A stretch of 64,000 bases of DNA, from NCBI RefSeq assembly GCF_901933205.1, contig NC_044600.1:6610501-6674500 (forward strand), read 5' to 3'. This DNA is from Camarhynchus parvulus (lineage: Eukaryota > Chordata > Aves > Passeriformes > Thraupidae). Each line of letters starts with the position of its first letter. Position 1 is the first letter of the stretch. The position numbers were made by a program, and so were the translations under genes. Positions 29,201 to 37,200 of this stretch are shown here, piece after piece. The notes beneath the pieces are model-generated. The model searched no databases. It had not been told where the DNA came from and saw nothing but the letters and a program-made list of their open reading frames with translations.

Positions 29201-30327
29201 TGCTGTGCCTGCAGCAAGGACCAGAGAAAATGGCCTTAACTGGGACAGAGGAAATTCAGATCAAATATTAGAAAGAAAATTTTCAGGATTCAGGAGGTCA
29301 GGCCGTTTAGGGAGGTGGCAGAGTCCCTGTCCCTGGCAGTGTTTAAGAGGCTGGCACTGGATGATGTGATTCAGTGGTTTAGGAATTACAGCAGCAGTAC
29401 TGGGCTGATGGCTGGACTTGGTGATCTTAAAGGTGTCTTCCAACCTCGATGATCCGACGGTTCCACATCCAGCTCACCACAACCCTGCACGGAGTGGCGC
29501 CTGCGAGCCCCTTCCGAGGAACTGGTGCAGGCTACCGTGCTCAGCAGGACGAACGGGGCGGTTCGAGCGGGGCAGGGGGACACACAACCCCAACACTGAG
29601 TGAGGCTCCTTCAACCGCAGAGGCGGAAACAGCCGCGGGTGCTGTCCCGCACCCAGAGCCGCGCCAGGGCCGGGCCTCCGCGCTGCCCCGCGGCCGTGAG
29701 GGGTAACTGGCCCCGGCCTGCCCGCCGGGCTCGGGCCCGGCCCGCCCCACCCTGCCCGCGTGTCCCGGGGGCTCGGGGCCGCGCGGGGCCCGAGCGCGCT
29801 GATGGCCCCGCCGGAGCCACCGCCCCGCGGGGGCGGAGCGCGGCCGCCCCTCGTTGCGCCGGGGCGGTGAATCACGGCCCGCCCGTCTCCTCCCCCCTCC
29901 TCCATCTCAGCAGCGCCCTCAGCCTCTCTCCTCCATACAAAAGCAAAATGTCCGCCATCTTCACAGGCTGCTGCCGCCGCCGCCGGGCCGGACGGGGCCG
30001 CGCCGCGCCAAGGGCGGCCCCGCCGCGGGGCCGAGGCGGCCGGGGGGGTCATTACCTTAATGCAGTAGGGCGGCTCGTCGAACGTAACCAGCATGTACCT
30101 GTCGCCGCGGCTGGCAGGGTCCCGGGCCCGCAGCTGCGGAGAGAGCGGAGAGAAGCGGCGTGAGCGGGGCGAAGGGGGCGAGGGGGGCGGCGGCTCCCCC
30201 GGCGCCGCGCACTCACCTTCATGAAGATCTCCACGGCGCCCTTGGCGATGTCCAGGTAGCTGGTGCCCAGGTACGCCCGCTGGTTCATGGAGGCGGACGT
30301 GTCTATGAGGAAGAGGAGGATCGGCAT
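5151..30327 (-). CDS. INTS6L: INTS6L (Integrator subunit 6-like), 5' nine coding exons, partial
   Basis: This is the N-terminal part of an INTS6-family protein, a subunit of the nuclear Integrator complex that cleaves snRNA and other nascent RNA polymerase II transcripts; family member INTS6 helps bring PP2A to Integrator. Coding exons on the minus strand are 30327-30217, 30133-30056, 12219-12070, 11647-11558, 11243-11060, 10244-10116, 8260-8097, 7042-6890 and 5283-5151. They join in frame to 1192 coding bases (397 residues plus one base), each with AG/GT borders. Residues 1 to about 210 form a VWA domain with DTSAS at 9-13, a TT pair at 86-87 and the TDG aspartate at 130, the three parts of a MIDAS metal site. 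INTS6L is preferred over INTS6 because of peptides such as QASGLTTLGQALRSSF, SILITITDGNKL and RSYCVRTQRM. The human protein has about 861 residues, so more than half is missing to the left of the window; I could find no further exon between 1 and 5150. No damage is seen. Confidence 0.96.
5284..6889 (-). other. INTS6L: INTS6L intron 8
   Basis: A 1.6 kb intron with A+T-rich sequence and a normal tttcag-type acceptor at its 3' end. I see no further feature in it. Confidence 0.85.
6890..7042 (-). CDS. INTS6L: INTS6L coding exon 8 (residues 303-353)
   Basis: Fifty-one codons from PPRTAHPVVRFSCVDCEP to ERKSPHTCWQ, phase 0 at both ends. The VDCEPMVIDKLPFDKYELEP stretch is diagnostic of the family. 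Acceptor tttcag, donor CAG followed by gtactt. Confidence 0.97.
7043..8096 (-). other. INTS6L: INTS6L intron 7
   Basis: About 1.05 kb between exons 7 and 8, with a gtaagt donor. I see no other feature. Confidence 0.85.
8097..8260 (-). CDS. INTS6L: INTS6L coding exon 7 (residues 248-302)
   Basis: It starts DGLVDSSRPINSF and contains PWHSCHKLIYVRPNPKTG and WPIPESFWPDQN, strongly conserved in the family. Acceptor ttttag, donor CTG followed by gtaagt. Confidence 0.97.
8261..10115 (-). other. INTS6L: INTS6L intron 6
   Basis: About 1.9 kb between exons 6 and 7. Only short open frames of chance length; nothing recognisable. Confidence 0.85.
10116..10244 (-). CDS. INTS6L: INTS6L coding exon 6 (residues 205-247)
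   Basis: It carries RSYCVRTQRMLNQCLESLVQ and ends GPDPAPIGE plus one base. The RTQRM form marks INTS6L. Acceptor gcatag, donor GAAG followed by gtacag; 129 bases fit the split codons on both sides. Confidence 0.96.
10245..11059 (-). other. INTS6L: INTS6L intron 5
   Basis: About 0.8 kb of A+T-rich sequence between exons 5 and 6; no other feature seen. Confidence 0.85.
11060..11243 (-). CDS. INTS6L: INTS6L coding exon 5 (residues 144-204 and part of 205)
   Basis: It starts LHLPLNSPLPGSEL and ends MCEVTG plus the first base of the next glycine. It covers the end of the VWA domain. AASAEPEQLGSVPTDESAIT is much closer to INTS6L than to INTS6. Acceptor tgccag, donor GGAG followed by gtaact. Confidence 0.97.
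11244..11557 (-). other. INTS6L: INTS6L intron 4
   Basis: A 314-base intron with gtaaac donor and a T-rich tract before the tgccag acceptor. Nothing else seen. Confidence 0.9.
11558..11647 (-). CDS. INTS6L: INTS6L coding exon 4 (residues 114-143)
   Basis: Thirty codons starting GRNPFFLEPSILITITDG and ending GVQEE. The TDG aspartate (D130) is the third MIDAS position. Acceptor ctgtag, donor GAG followed by gtaaac. Confidence 0.97.
11648..12069 (-). other. INTS6L: INTS6L intron 3
   Basis: A 422-base intron. Its 5' end holds the TAGA microsatellite; the rest is A+T-rich with nothing recognisable. Confidence 0.9.
12044..12062. repeat. (TAGA)n microsatellite beside the exon 3 donor
   Basis: About four and a half TAGA units on the plus strand, i.e. 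CTAT units on the transcribed strand, starting roughly eight bases into intron 3 of INTS6L. Confidence 0.9.
12070..12219 (-). CDS. INTS6L: INTS6L coding exon 3 (residues 64-113)
   Basis: It starts AGWKENHATF and ends SGIDNYGQ: 50 codons, phase 0 at both ends, acceptor aacag and donor CAG followed by gtaaga. LTTLG holds the MIDAS threonine (residue 86 or 87). QASGLTTLGQALRSSF is typical of INTS6L rather than INTS6. A TAGA microsatellite begins right behind its donor. Confidence 0.97.
20949..20972. repeat. (TAA)n simple repeat
   Basis: Imperfect TAA/AAT run of about eight units inside INTS6L intron 2. Confidence 0.85.
21500..21561. repeat. T/G low-complexity tract with (GTTT)n
   Basis: About 60 bases of almost only G and T, with four GTTT units at its core. 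Such G/T tracts may be tails of old insertions, but no element body is visible beside it. Confidence 0.8.
29120..29465 (+). mobile_element. CR1 LINE 3' tail, plus orientation
   Basis: The order of segments follows the avian CR1 3' end in sense orientation: GAGGCTTAGGG, CTCTACAACTCC, a GGAGGCTGCAG block, AAATGGCC, a degraded TTAGAAAGAAAATTTTC, CCTGGCAGTGTTTAAGAGGC, and GATCTTAAAGGTGTCTTCCA just before the end. The final ATTCTATG-type repeat is mutated to GATGATCCGACGG. The copy is 5'-truncated, clearly old, and lies in INTS6L intron 2 next to the CpG island. Confidence 0.85.
29951..29962 (-). promoter_or_regulatory. YY1-like site in INTS6L intron 2
   Basis: The minus strand reads GAAGATGGCGGA, close to the YY1 consensus AANATGGCGGC. 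It lies about 95 bases inside intron 2, within the CpG island. The assignment rests on the motif only. Confidence 0.5.
30056..30133 (-). CDS. INTS6L: INTS6L coding exon 2 (residues 38-63)
   Basis: It encodes LRARDPASRGDRYMLVTFDE followed by PPYCIK, a nearly invariant segment of INTS6 and INTS6L. The acceptor is ccgcag and the donor is AAG followed by gtaatg. The exon is 78 bases, in phase at both ends, and is separated from exon 1 by only 83 bases of G+C-rich intron. Confidence 0.97.
30134..30216 (-). other. INTS6L: INTS6L intron 1 (83 bases)
   Basis: A very short G+C-rich intron between exons 1 and 2, with gtgagt donor and ccgcag acceptor. Both flanking exon peptides match the family and join in phase 0, so the intron is well supported. 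Confidence 0.93.
30217..30327 (-). CDS. INTS6L: INTS6L coding exon 1 (residues 1-37)
   Basis: The exon opens with MPILLFLIDTSASM, the conserved start of the INTS6 family, and ends with GAVEIFMK just before a gtgagt donor. The DTSAS at residues 9-13 is the first MIDAS motif of the VWA domain. The ATG at 30327 is chosen because the family begins exactly there and the context is GGACCATGC. The non-coding part of the exon continues upstream to an unknown transcription start, probably near 30,460. Confidence 0.97.
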
Positions 30328-30481
30328 GGTCCAGGCAGAGCCCCGGCCGGCGGGCTCCCTGCGGAGGAGGCGCGGCGCTCGCCCGCCGCTCGCTCGGCTC
30401 TGGCGGCGCTGCCCGAGCTCGCCCGGACTCAACTTCTCTTCCCTGAGCCTCCACCAGCACCATGTGACCAGCGCGCACGCC

Positions 30482-30511
30482 ATTGGCTGGCAATTATACC
30501 GACATTTGCAT
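30482..30511 (-). promoter_or_regulatory. INTS6L: Octamer, TATA-like and CCAAT elements upstream of INTS6L
   Basis: On the transcribed (minus) strand, reading towards the gene, there is a perfect octamer ATGCAAAT (30511-30504), a TATA-like TATAATT (30498-30492) and CCAAT (30486-30482). They form a compact block 155-185 bases before the start codon. The sites are seen directly; their use is inferred. Confidence 0.55.
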
Positions 30512-30521
30512 ATTCATGGCG

Positions 30522-30612
30522 GCGCGCGCGCGCGCGCGGAGCGGGGGAGGAAGGAAGGGGGGGAGAGGGATAGCGGCGGGCGCGCGCGCGCCGCACCTGT
30601 CACACACACACA
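30522..30612. repeat. CG and CA dinucleotide runs with a polypurine tract
   Basis: Alternating GC at 30522-30538, a nearly pure purine stretch at 30539-30570, a second alternating GC run at 30580-30591 and (CA)6 at 30601-30612. All lie just upstream of the INTS6L promoter elements. Such runs can adopt Z-DNA or triplex forms. Confidence 0.9.
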
Positions 30613-31164
30613 GCGCCCGCCCCGCCCCTCTGCGGGGTCCCCCGCCCCGCGCTCCAGGGGCCGCCCCGCCCGGCCCCTCGTGGACCGGCCTCTCACGGTA
30701 GGTGCCGGTCTCGATCCTGCCGTGCGTCCCCGGTACCTCCCGGTACCCGCGGCTGAGTCACCGCCCCGCCGCCTCACCTCGGCCCGCGCAGCCCTCCATG
30801 ACTGGGGAGTATGCAGGAGCTATGTCCTGGTCTCGTGGAGCCGAGCGAAGCCTCTCAGAGCTCGCCCGGTGACATAATCGGCCCCGTTCCTGGTCTCCAG
30901 AGGTTTCAGTTAAGCACTGAATCCCCAATCCCCACATGCGATCCTTTCCCTGGTCAGGTAACAGCCATCTCCCACAGGCAGTGCCTGGATCTGACCATCA
31001 CATGCTGACAGGGCACCTCACTCTACCTGGGTCAAGGCTGGATGGCAACAAATTAATTGTGGCAAAACTGAAAATACATAAACCCTGCAATATTTCCTAC
31101 CACTCAGAGAAATAAAATTTAAAAAAAAGTATTGAAGTATTGTCTGAAAGGAGGGATCACACGC

Positions 31165-31545
31165 TCAATTGGCCTGAAAAGTCCCTCTGAGATCATCGAG
31201 TCCAAACGATGGCCCAACGCCACTTTGTCAGGCAGGCCATGGCACAAAGTGCCATGTTCAGTTTTCCCTTAAACACCTCCAGGAACGGTGACTCCACCAC
31301 CTCCCCAGGCTGCCTGTTCTAATCACCCTTTCTGTGGAGAAATTCCTCCTAATGTCCAACCCAAACCTCCCCATACAGCTCAAGGCCATGTCCCCTTGTC
31401 CTGCTGCTGGTTGCCTGGGAGAAGAGCCCAACTTGCACCTGGCTACAACCTCCTTTCAGGTAATTTTGGAGAGAAATAAAGTCCTCCCTGAGCCTCCTCT
31501 TCAAGGTGTCCTGCTCCAACAGGCCTGGCAGCCACCACCAACAGC
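31165..31545 (-). mobile_element. CR1 LINE 3' tail, minus orientation
   Basis: Read on the plus strand this is the reverse complement of the CR1 3' end, with these blocks in order: GAGATCATCGAGTCCAA, AACACCTCCAGGAACGGTGA, CTCCACCACCTCCCCAGGCT, TCCTAATGTCCAACCC, CCTTGTCCTGCTGCTGGTTG, CTACAACCTCCTTTCAGGTA and a CCTGAGCCTCCTCTTC block. It is 5'-truncated, as is usual for CR1, and less decayed than the copy at 29,120. Confidence 0.92.
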
Positions 31546-34192
31546 AACCAGGTAAGGGGAAGGAGGCTGAGGAAGTATTTAGCACTATGTGCACTCATGA
31601 ATGCTTGTTTTCTTCTAGGACCAAATCCAAAACACACAAAAGAAGCACTGCCAGCATGTATCTTACTTGAAAATAATAAAGAAACTGATAATATTTTCCA
31701 GTGCTTTTAAATTCAAAGGCTTTTTCCACATATTATTTTGCCATTCATTTCAACAGCAGGCAGAATCAGTTTCAGTTCTCACTCCATTTTTGTGAAGCAC
31801 TTGGACAATACTGTTGTTACACAACATCACAGGTGAATTCTAATGGCCCATTACAAAGCATTACAAAATACAAATGTTGGTAAAGATACCATTGCCCCTT
31901 TTGCTCAGAATAATCAAGAGATGTAAGCTAATTTGATTCAGGCATGTACTCATCCCTTTTGTCACCAGAAAAAGCCCAACACCTGCACACAGGACTTGCC
32001 ACATCTCCATATTGACTTTAGAAAGACATTTGTCTTTTAAAAAAACATCTGCAGGTATTTTTCAAATAACATTATCTCATTAATTAATTCTATTGAACCA
32101 AAAGTAGGTAAGTTAAATAGTTGAAAAAGAATCCTGTCAAACTTGGAGACTCCATTCCATTATTCAGGTCCTCCATAAGTTGTGCATGTGTATCTGCAAT
32201 TAAGGTTTCTGAATTTTAACTATCGTAGCAGAAAGGCCAGGAGGGATAAACAGATAAATATTTTTACGCAAGTCATTAGTGCACATGAATGGAGCCAGAC
32301 TGAAACAAATGGGATTTGAATCTCTATAGATAAGATAAAAATGCAGATACTGTATTTTTGTACTGCTGCATGTTAGCCTGGAAAGATAACTCCTGGACAG
32401 GAATGGATTTGCAAAGACCTGAATGGAAACTGAAGGGTTGGTAGAAGATGCCACCTAACACCGCCAGGTCCTGGCACAGGGAACTCGATGAGGCCACCTA
32501 TGCATTGCTCTCATGTCAGCCAGATGAGGTCAGAGACTCCTTCTGCCTCCAGCTGACCTCAGCCAATTCCAGCTGGCAGCCCAATGCTCATGTCCTGCAG
32601 CCTCCCTGACTGACTGTATGAAATGCTAAACAATTACAAGTTCATATCCTCACCATTTTTTTTATAATTCGAGACCACCAGATACCTAAAAACTGCTTCT
32701 TTCCTATCCAAACATAGTATGTAAAGGTCAAGATGAAACTCTTGTTTCCCAATTCACAGGCTGACCTTTCCAAGGGCAGCAGCAGGCAAGGTTCACATAC
32801 TCTTTCTCTCTTGAGGATCTTGTTTTTTGGATCCTGCTTCAGCTGGACATCACAAGAGTTAAAGTCTAGCAATCTTCTAGACACAATGCAAGACATTTAT
32901 TTAGTTTAATTAGACACTCTTTATTCCTGAAATTACAGACACCATGGTTGCTAACATGCATGAATACAGCTAGAGTGGCTTTTACTCCTCCATACAGTTT
33001 GTTTTTGCAGTGCTGACTTTCTGGCAGCTGTGGCAGCGGACATTCATCATCTCCATAAAGTTTAAACTTTTCTTGGTTTTTAATTGAAAATATGCTCATC
33101 TACTACATTTCTTCAGCTGCAATAGTTAAATAAATTGTCTTTATGGGGAAATTAATCACAACAGGTACAGCAGGTTAAGCTCTCCTATAATTAAATATTT
33201 TGAAATAACTTCTGTGTAGATATTCTATCCTATAGTAAAAAAGAACAGAATTCTGGATTGCTAATTCTAGTCAATTTTTGAACCAAACAGATCAGTGGTA
33301 TTTTTCCCTGTTGGGCTGATAAAGTATTATTTTTCTGTTTCTTGTTCTAACACAGCTTAACATCTAAGCTGTTGCCTCTAACAGGATTTTAGCACTAACA
33401 GTTTGTTTCTTAACACTTTTATATTGCTTCATCTTACTTTTTTGTCACCTAGCTGCCTTCTGCCTGAACAAGTAATACACCTGTGAGACAGAAGCCATGC
33501 TGCTTTAGACACTGAAGGTGCTCAGCTTTGGCACTGATTAGCCACCTGAATTTGGGGCACACTGGATACATTAGTCACAAATTATCTACTTAGAATCTGG
33601 ATCAACAGCTAAGCCCTTCAAACCTCCCTCTGCTACTGTGGCTCCCTATCTTGGTCATGTAATACAGCTGCCCTGATGACTTTTTGCTTAATTTAAAACA
33701 CTTCCAGCCAGAATAGAAATGGTCACTGCTAAATCACTACAAAAATACAGATTAATCCATGCTGGGAACTGGGAGGTATGATCCCTATCACACAAAAAAA
33801 GAGGCTGTCACCAGATCTAAGGGACTTACTTGGCACCACGCAAGGTCCATTTTCAGTACCACAGTGAGAATTTAGAAGGGTTTTAGCTCTTAAGGAATCA
33901 TAGATCTGTGCTGTCCCTTTCAGAAAGGTGAAATCCCCTGTTAACTTAAAGAATTTGTGTGCAGCTGGACCTGGGTGTGGAAGGTAAGAAAAATTGTTCT
34001 AAATAACAGCTCCTTCACAGTTATATTCAAGATGGCAGAAGCTGAGCAAATTCAAGTCCTGTGATATTGTGTGCTGTATCAGGGCAAAATATTCTCCCCT
34101 GTCAGCAGTTAGCTGCTCTTAAGCCACACACTAGAAAAGGTCAGGCCGCTTCTGCCAGTGTGTCACACAGCCCCTTCTGGAAAAACAAAACA

Positions 34193-34238
34193 GAAAAAAA
34201 CCCCAAACCAACAAACACAAACAAAACCCCCAAACCAG
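34193..34238. repeat. C/A low-complexity tract
   Basis: About 45 bases made almost only of A and C in runs such as AAACCCC and AACAAACAC. Same class of tract as the T/G run near 21.5 kb, on the opposite strand. Confidence 0.75.
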
Positions 34239-37200
34239 TATTTTCCAGGATATTGCTCAGCAGGACTTTTTTTCTTTTCTGTAACTACACTGCAAACTTC
34301 CACAAAATTATAACTCACCCTTAAAGATTTCTGCCCCTTTCACTTGCTCTGTCTCCTTTCTGCAGTGACTCTACTCAAGAGTTTGGGAGCCTGATTCAAA
34401 ATTTGCCTTTTCTCTGCTTTTCAGGTATGTGGGTTTGCAGATGGGAGGACAGTAATGGAAGCTGAGGAGCAAACCATGGCTACTGTGAGCCATCAGACAT
34501 TGTGTAAGTCTCCAGTGGAGATATGCACCTGAATTTCTTTTCACAGGCTTCAGCAAATTCAGGAATTCCATTTTCAGCTAAAATATAAAGAACAGACTAT
34601 GGATACATGCCCTGACTGCAGCACGTTTTCTGCTGATTTATTGACTGTGCATAAATACTGCACTATAACTGTCATATTTAACTACAAAAAGAGAGAGCTC
34701 TATGCTCAGGAAGATAATTCAGGGCAACTCTGAGGTTTTTCATCTGTCTTCCGTGTACTTCAGAAAAAGCAGCCACTTAGCAAAGGGGCAGAGTCCAGCC
34801 ATCCTGATTTTCTCCCCTTTTCCCTCAGATGTGTTAACCCTTTGCTGTGCACAGTTCAGCAAGGTTTCCTCTTCCTGCAAAGTTTTTAGCAAGCACAGCT
34901 AATAGTGCCCAGAGTCCAAAGGTGAAAGCCAGATCCACAGCCTGCCTAACAGCAGACAGCTTAATTTCCATTTTGCTTTAAAGACCAATGAGAAGGGGAT
35001 GAGGAAGTGATTGGTTGCCTAAGATGGGGGATCGTTTTGCAATACTGGTAGATAAGCAAAATTCTGACAAAATGTCTCCGAGGAGACATGAAATGAACCC
35101 ACAAAGCAGCACTTTGAACAGCAAAGCAAGCCAGAACAGATTTCCAGATAGGCAAGGCTTTCCATATGAGAACAGGTTTCGAAGTCCAAGAGTCTCGCCA
35201 AGGAAGAAACAACACTCAGAATAAAAGTTTGAAAAATATTCTGGCTGCTGAAAAGGAAACTGAAACCTTCTCCTGTTTAGCAAACTGGAGAATTGTGTTA
35301 CTCTAAACCTCAGAAGATAAGAAAAAAAATTAAAATTGTGCACATACCTGTGCAGGGAGATACAAAACCAAAAGTGTGTGCTTCAGCCTAGTGCATGTTT
35401 GTGATCCACCAGCAAATATCAGATTAATGGCCCCAGCCCCAAGCCCCCATATCTCCCCTTGCCAAGATCTCCCCTAGGAAAGATTTATCATCTCTTGCTG
35501 ATAAACACTGGGAGACAACAGAGCTTGTTCTGGGGGGGTAAGAGAAAGGGAGATGGATTTGTGGCTGAGACAGGAGCCTTGCATCAGGCAGTCGCAGCCA
35601 CGGCAAGCAGGGGCTCACAGGCAGGGGATGCTCCCACTGTAGGTGCATTTGAATTGACAGCCAGCCAAGAACTGCATGAAATTCCCCGTTACTTCCTTTT
35701 TACTGGTCTTATGCTAAGTGTTGCTAAGCTGTACCTGGGAATCAGGCCAAATCAGCTTGGGATCTTAGGATGAAAGGCATTAAAAAAAAAAAAAGGAAAG
35801 AAACAGAAAAAAATATCCAGAGTATTACCAATGTGGAAAGCAACCATATGAATTTAATGAATGTACAAGTGACAGGATTTGGATTTTATTACATTCTACA
35901 ATGTAAAATATAAAGACAGACTAAAAAATTGCCACTTCTGAGGAAAACTACATCCTTCTGCCTGGGTTCCTGTGAGGAAGAGTCATAAAAGCAGCATTTC
36001 GTTACCAGAACTGAAACCTGAAAATACATATGTTTAAATAGACTGGAGCCAGCAGGGACTGGTTAGGAGAGTTGTTTTCCCAGGCGATGCTACACAGATT
36101 TGTGCCACCAAGTGAGAAGTTCACACTGTTTCATCTATTACCTATCAGAATTTATTTTATGGCAAAGAATACTCATGGGCTGGAGACCTGCTCTGAACTG
36201 ACAGGATTTATCATAAAACAAAAGCCACACTTGGCTGTTTCATTTCTGGACACAGTTATGATTTTTTACTATATACACGGCTTGCCTGCAACAGAAATTC
36301 TCTCTTGCAGAGTTCAAAGTATCTCCCACAGAGAAAGTTTAGCTAACCTGACTGCACTCCACATGCTGCTTGTGCCTGATCCAAAGCAGATCAGACCCTG
36401 CTGGAAGCCTCAGCCCTCTGATTTCAGCTCAGCAAGTCACCTTTCACCCCTCACCATCATTTCACTGCACTGGGAACACCCACTGTCCCTCACTGGCATG
36501 GCACCTTGTGTCTTAAAAAAACAGTTGGGGACAGTCTCCAAAATATTTATGGGACACCACTCCATGGAATGTTAACTCTGTGCTCAGGGCACCTAAAGTA
36601 ACTTACTGGTCCCAAATAGGAAATATTATCATTTAGGGATGAATATTAACATTTCCAACATATCCTTAAGAGATCATCATCATCTTACCGAACCAAACAC
36701 TTCCATGACAGGAGTATGTCTATCATTATTTAGTTGTTTAATTATCGTTGCATTTTACTATAAGCAATTTTCACAAAATATTTTTTTTCTCCCAAAGGAA
36801 TCCCATATTTAATCCTAAAGACTATTTATCATTAAAGAGAGTTACAAAAGCAGACAGAATTACCTACTTGGAACACAAGGTGCCACATGAGCTCTCACTG
36901 GTTCTATTACAGACATTCACCAGCACTTTCCATGGTTTCCTACCTTGGTTGCACCAGTTGCAGAAGTGCTACTTTTGTTGTTTTCACTATTTAAAAAAAA
37001 ACAAACCAACTTAAAATTGTATCAGCCCTGCCCTGTAGTTCTCACCAGCTAATTTCAGCCATGATCTAATGAGTGGGTGGTAACAAGACAACGAGGCAGG
37101 ACAGGATGGAAAGGCCCAAGCAGCACTGGGAGCTTAGCAGGAAACTCAGCAAAAAGCAAGTGCATGGGAAAATGAAACAAAGATCTTTTCATTCTTCAAT

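Larger units (their letters stand above)
12220..30055 (-). other. INTS6L: INTS6L intron 2 (large)
   Basis: A 17.8 kb intron, the bulk of the visible INTS6L locus. It holds short simple repeats (20949-20972, 21500-21561), a G+C-richer patch at about 25,850-26,260 without a recognisable origin, a CR1 tail at about 29,120-29,465 and, at its 5' end, part of the promoter CpG island with a YY1-like site. Several open frames of 80-180 codons occur (for example 13981-14517) but none resembles a known protein and none has exon-like borders that I can defend. Confidence 0.85.
29480..30790. promoter_or_regulatory. INTS6L: CpG island / INTS6L promoter region
   Basis: An abrupt change to very high G+C with frequent CpG and many GC boxes. 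It covers INTS6L exons 1 and 2, intron 1, the start of intron 2 and about 450 bases upstream of the start codon. Long open frames here on both strands result from the lack of A+T-rich stop codons, not from genes. Confidence 0.92.

Noticed and set aside
29474..30493. 339-codon minus-strand open frame over the INTS6L CpG island
   Set aside because: It contains the true exon 2 in frame but reads exon 1 in the wrong frame and runs through both introns. It stays open only because the island is poor in A+T-rich stop codons.
34978..35343. 121-codon minus and 69-codon plus frames over the same bases
   Set aside because: Looked protein-like at first (basic, polar plus-strand frame) but has no family match, no splice borders and no support beyond length.
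36072..36575. 167-codon open frame in the spacer
   Set aside because: It starts at a TTG, has no recognisable domain and no exon-like borders; probably chance.
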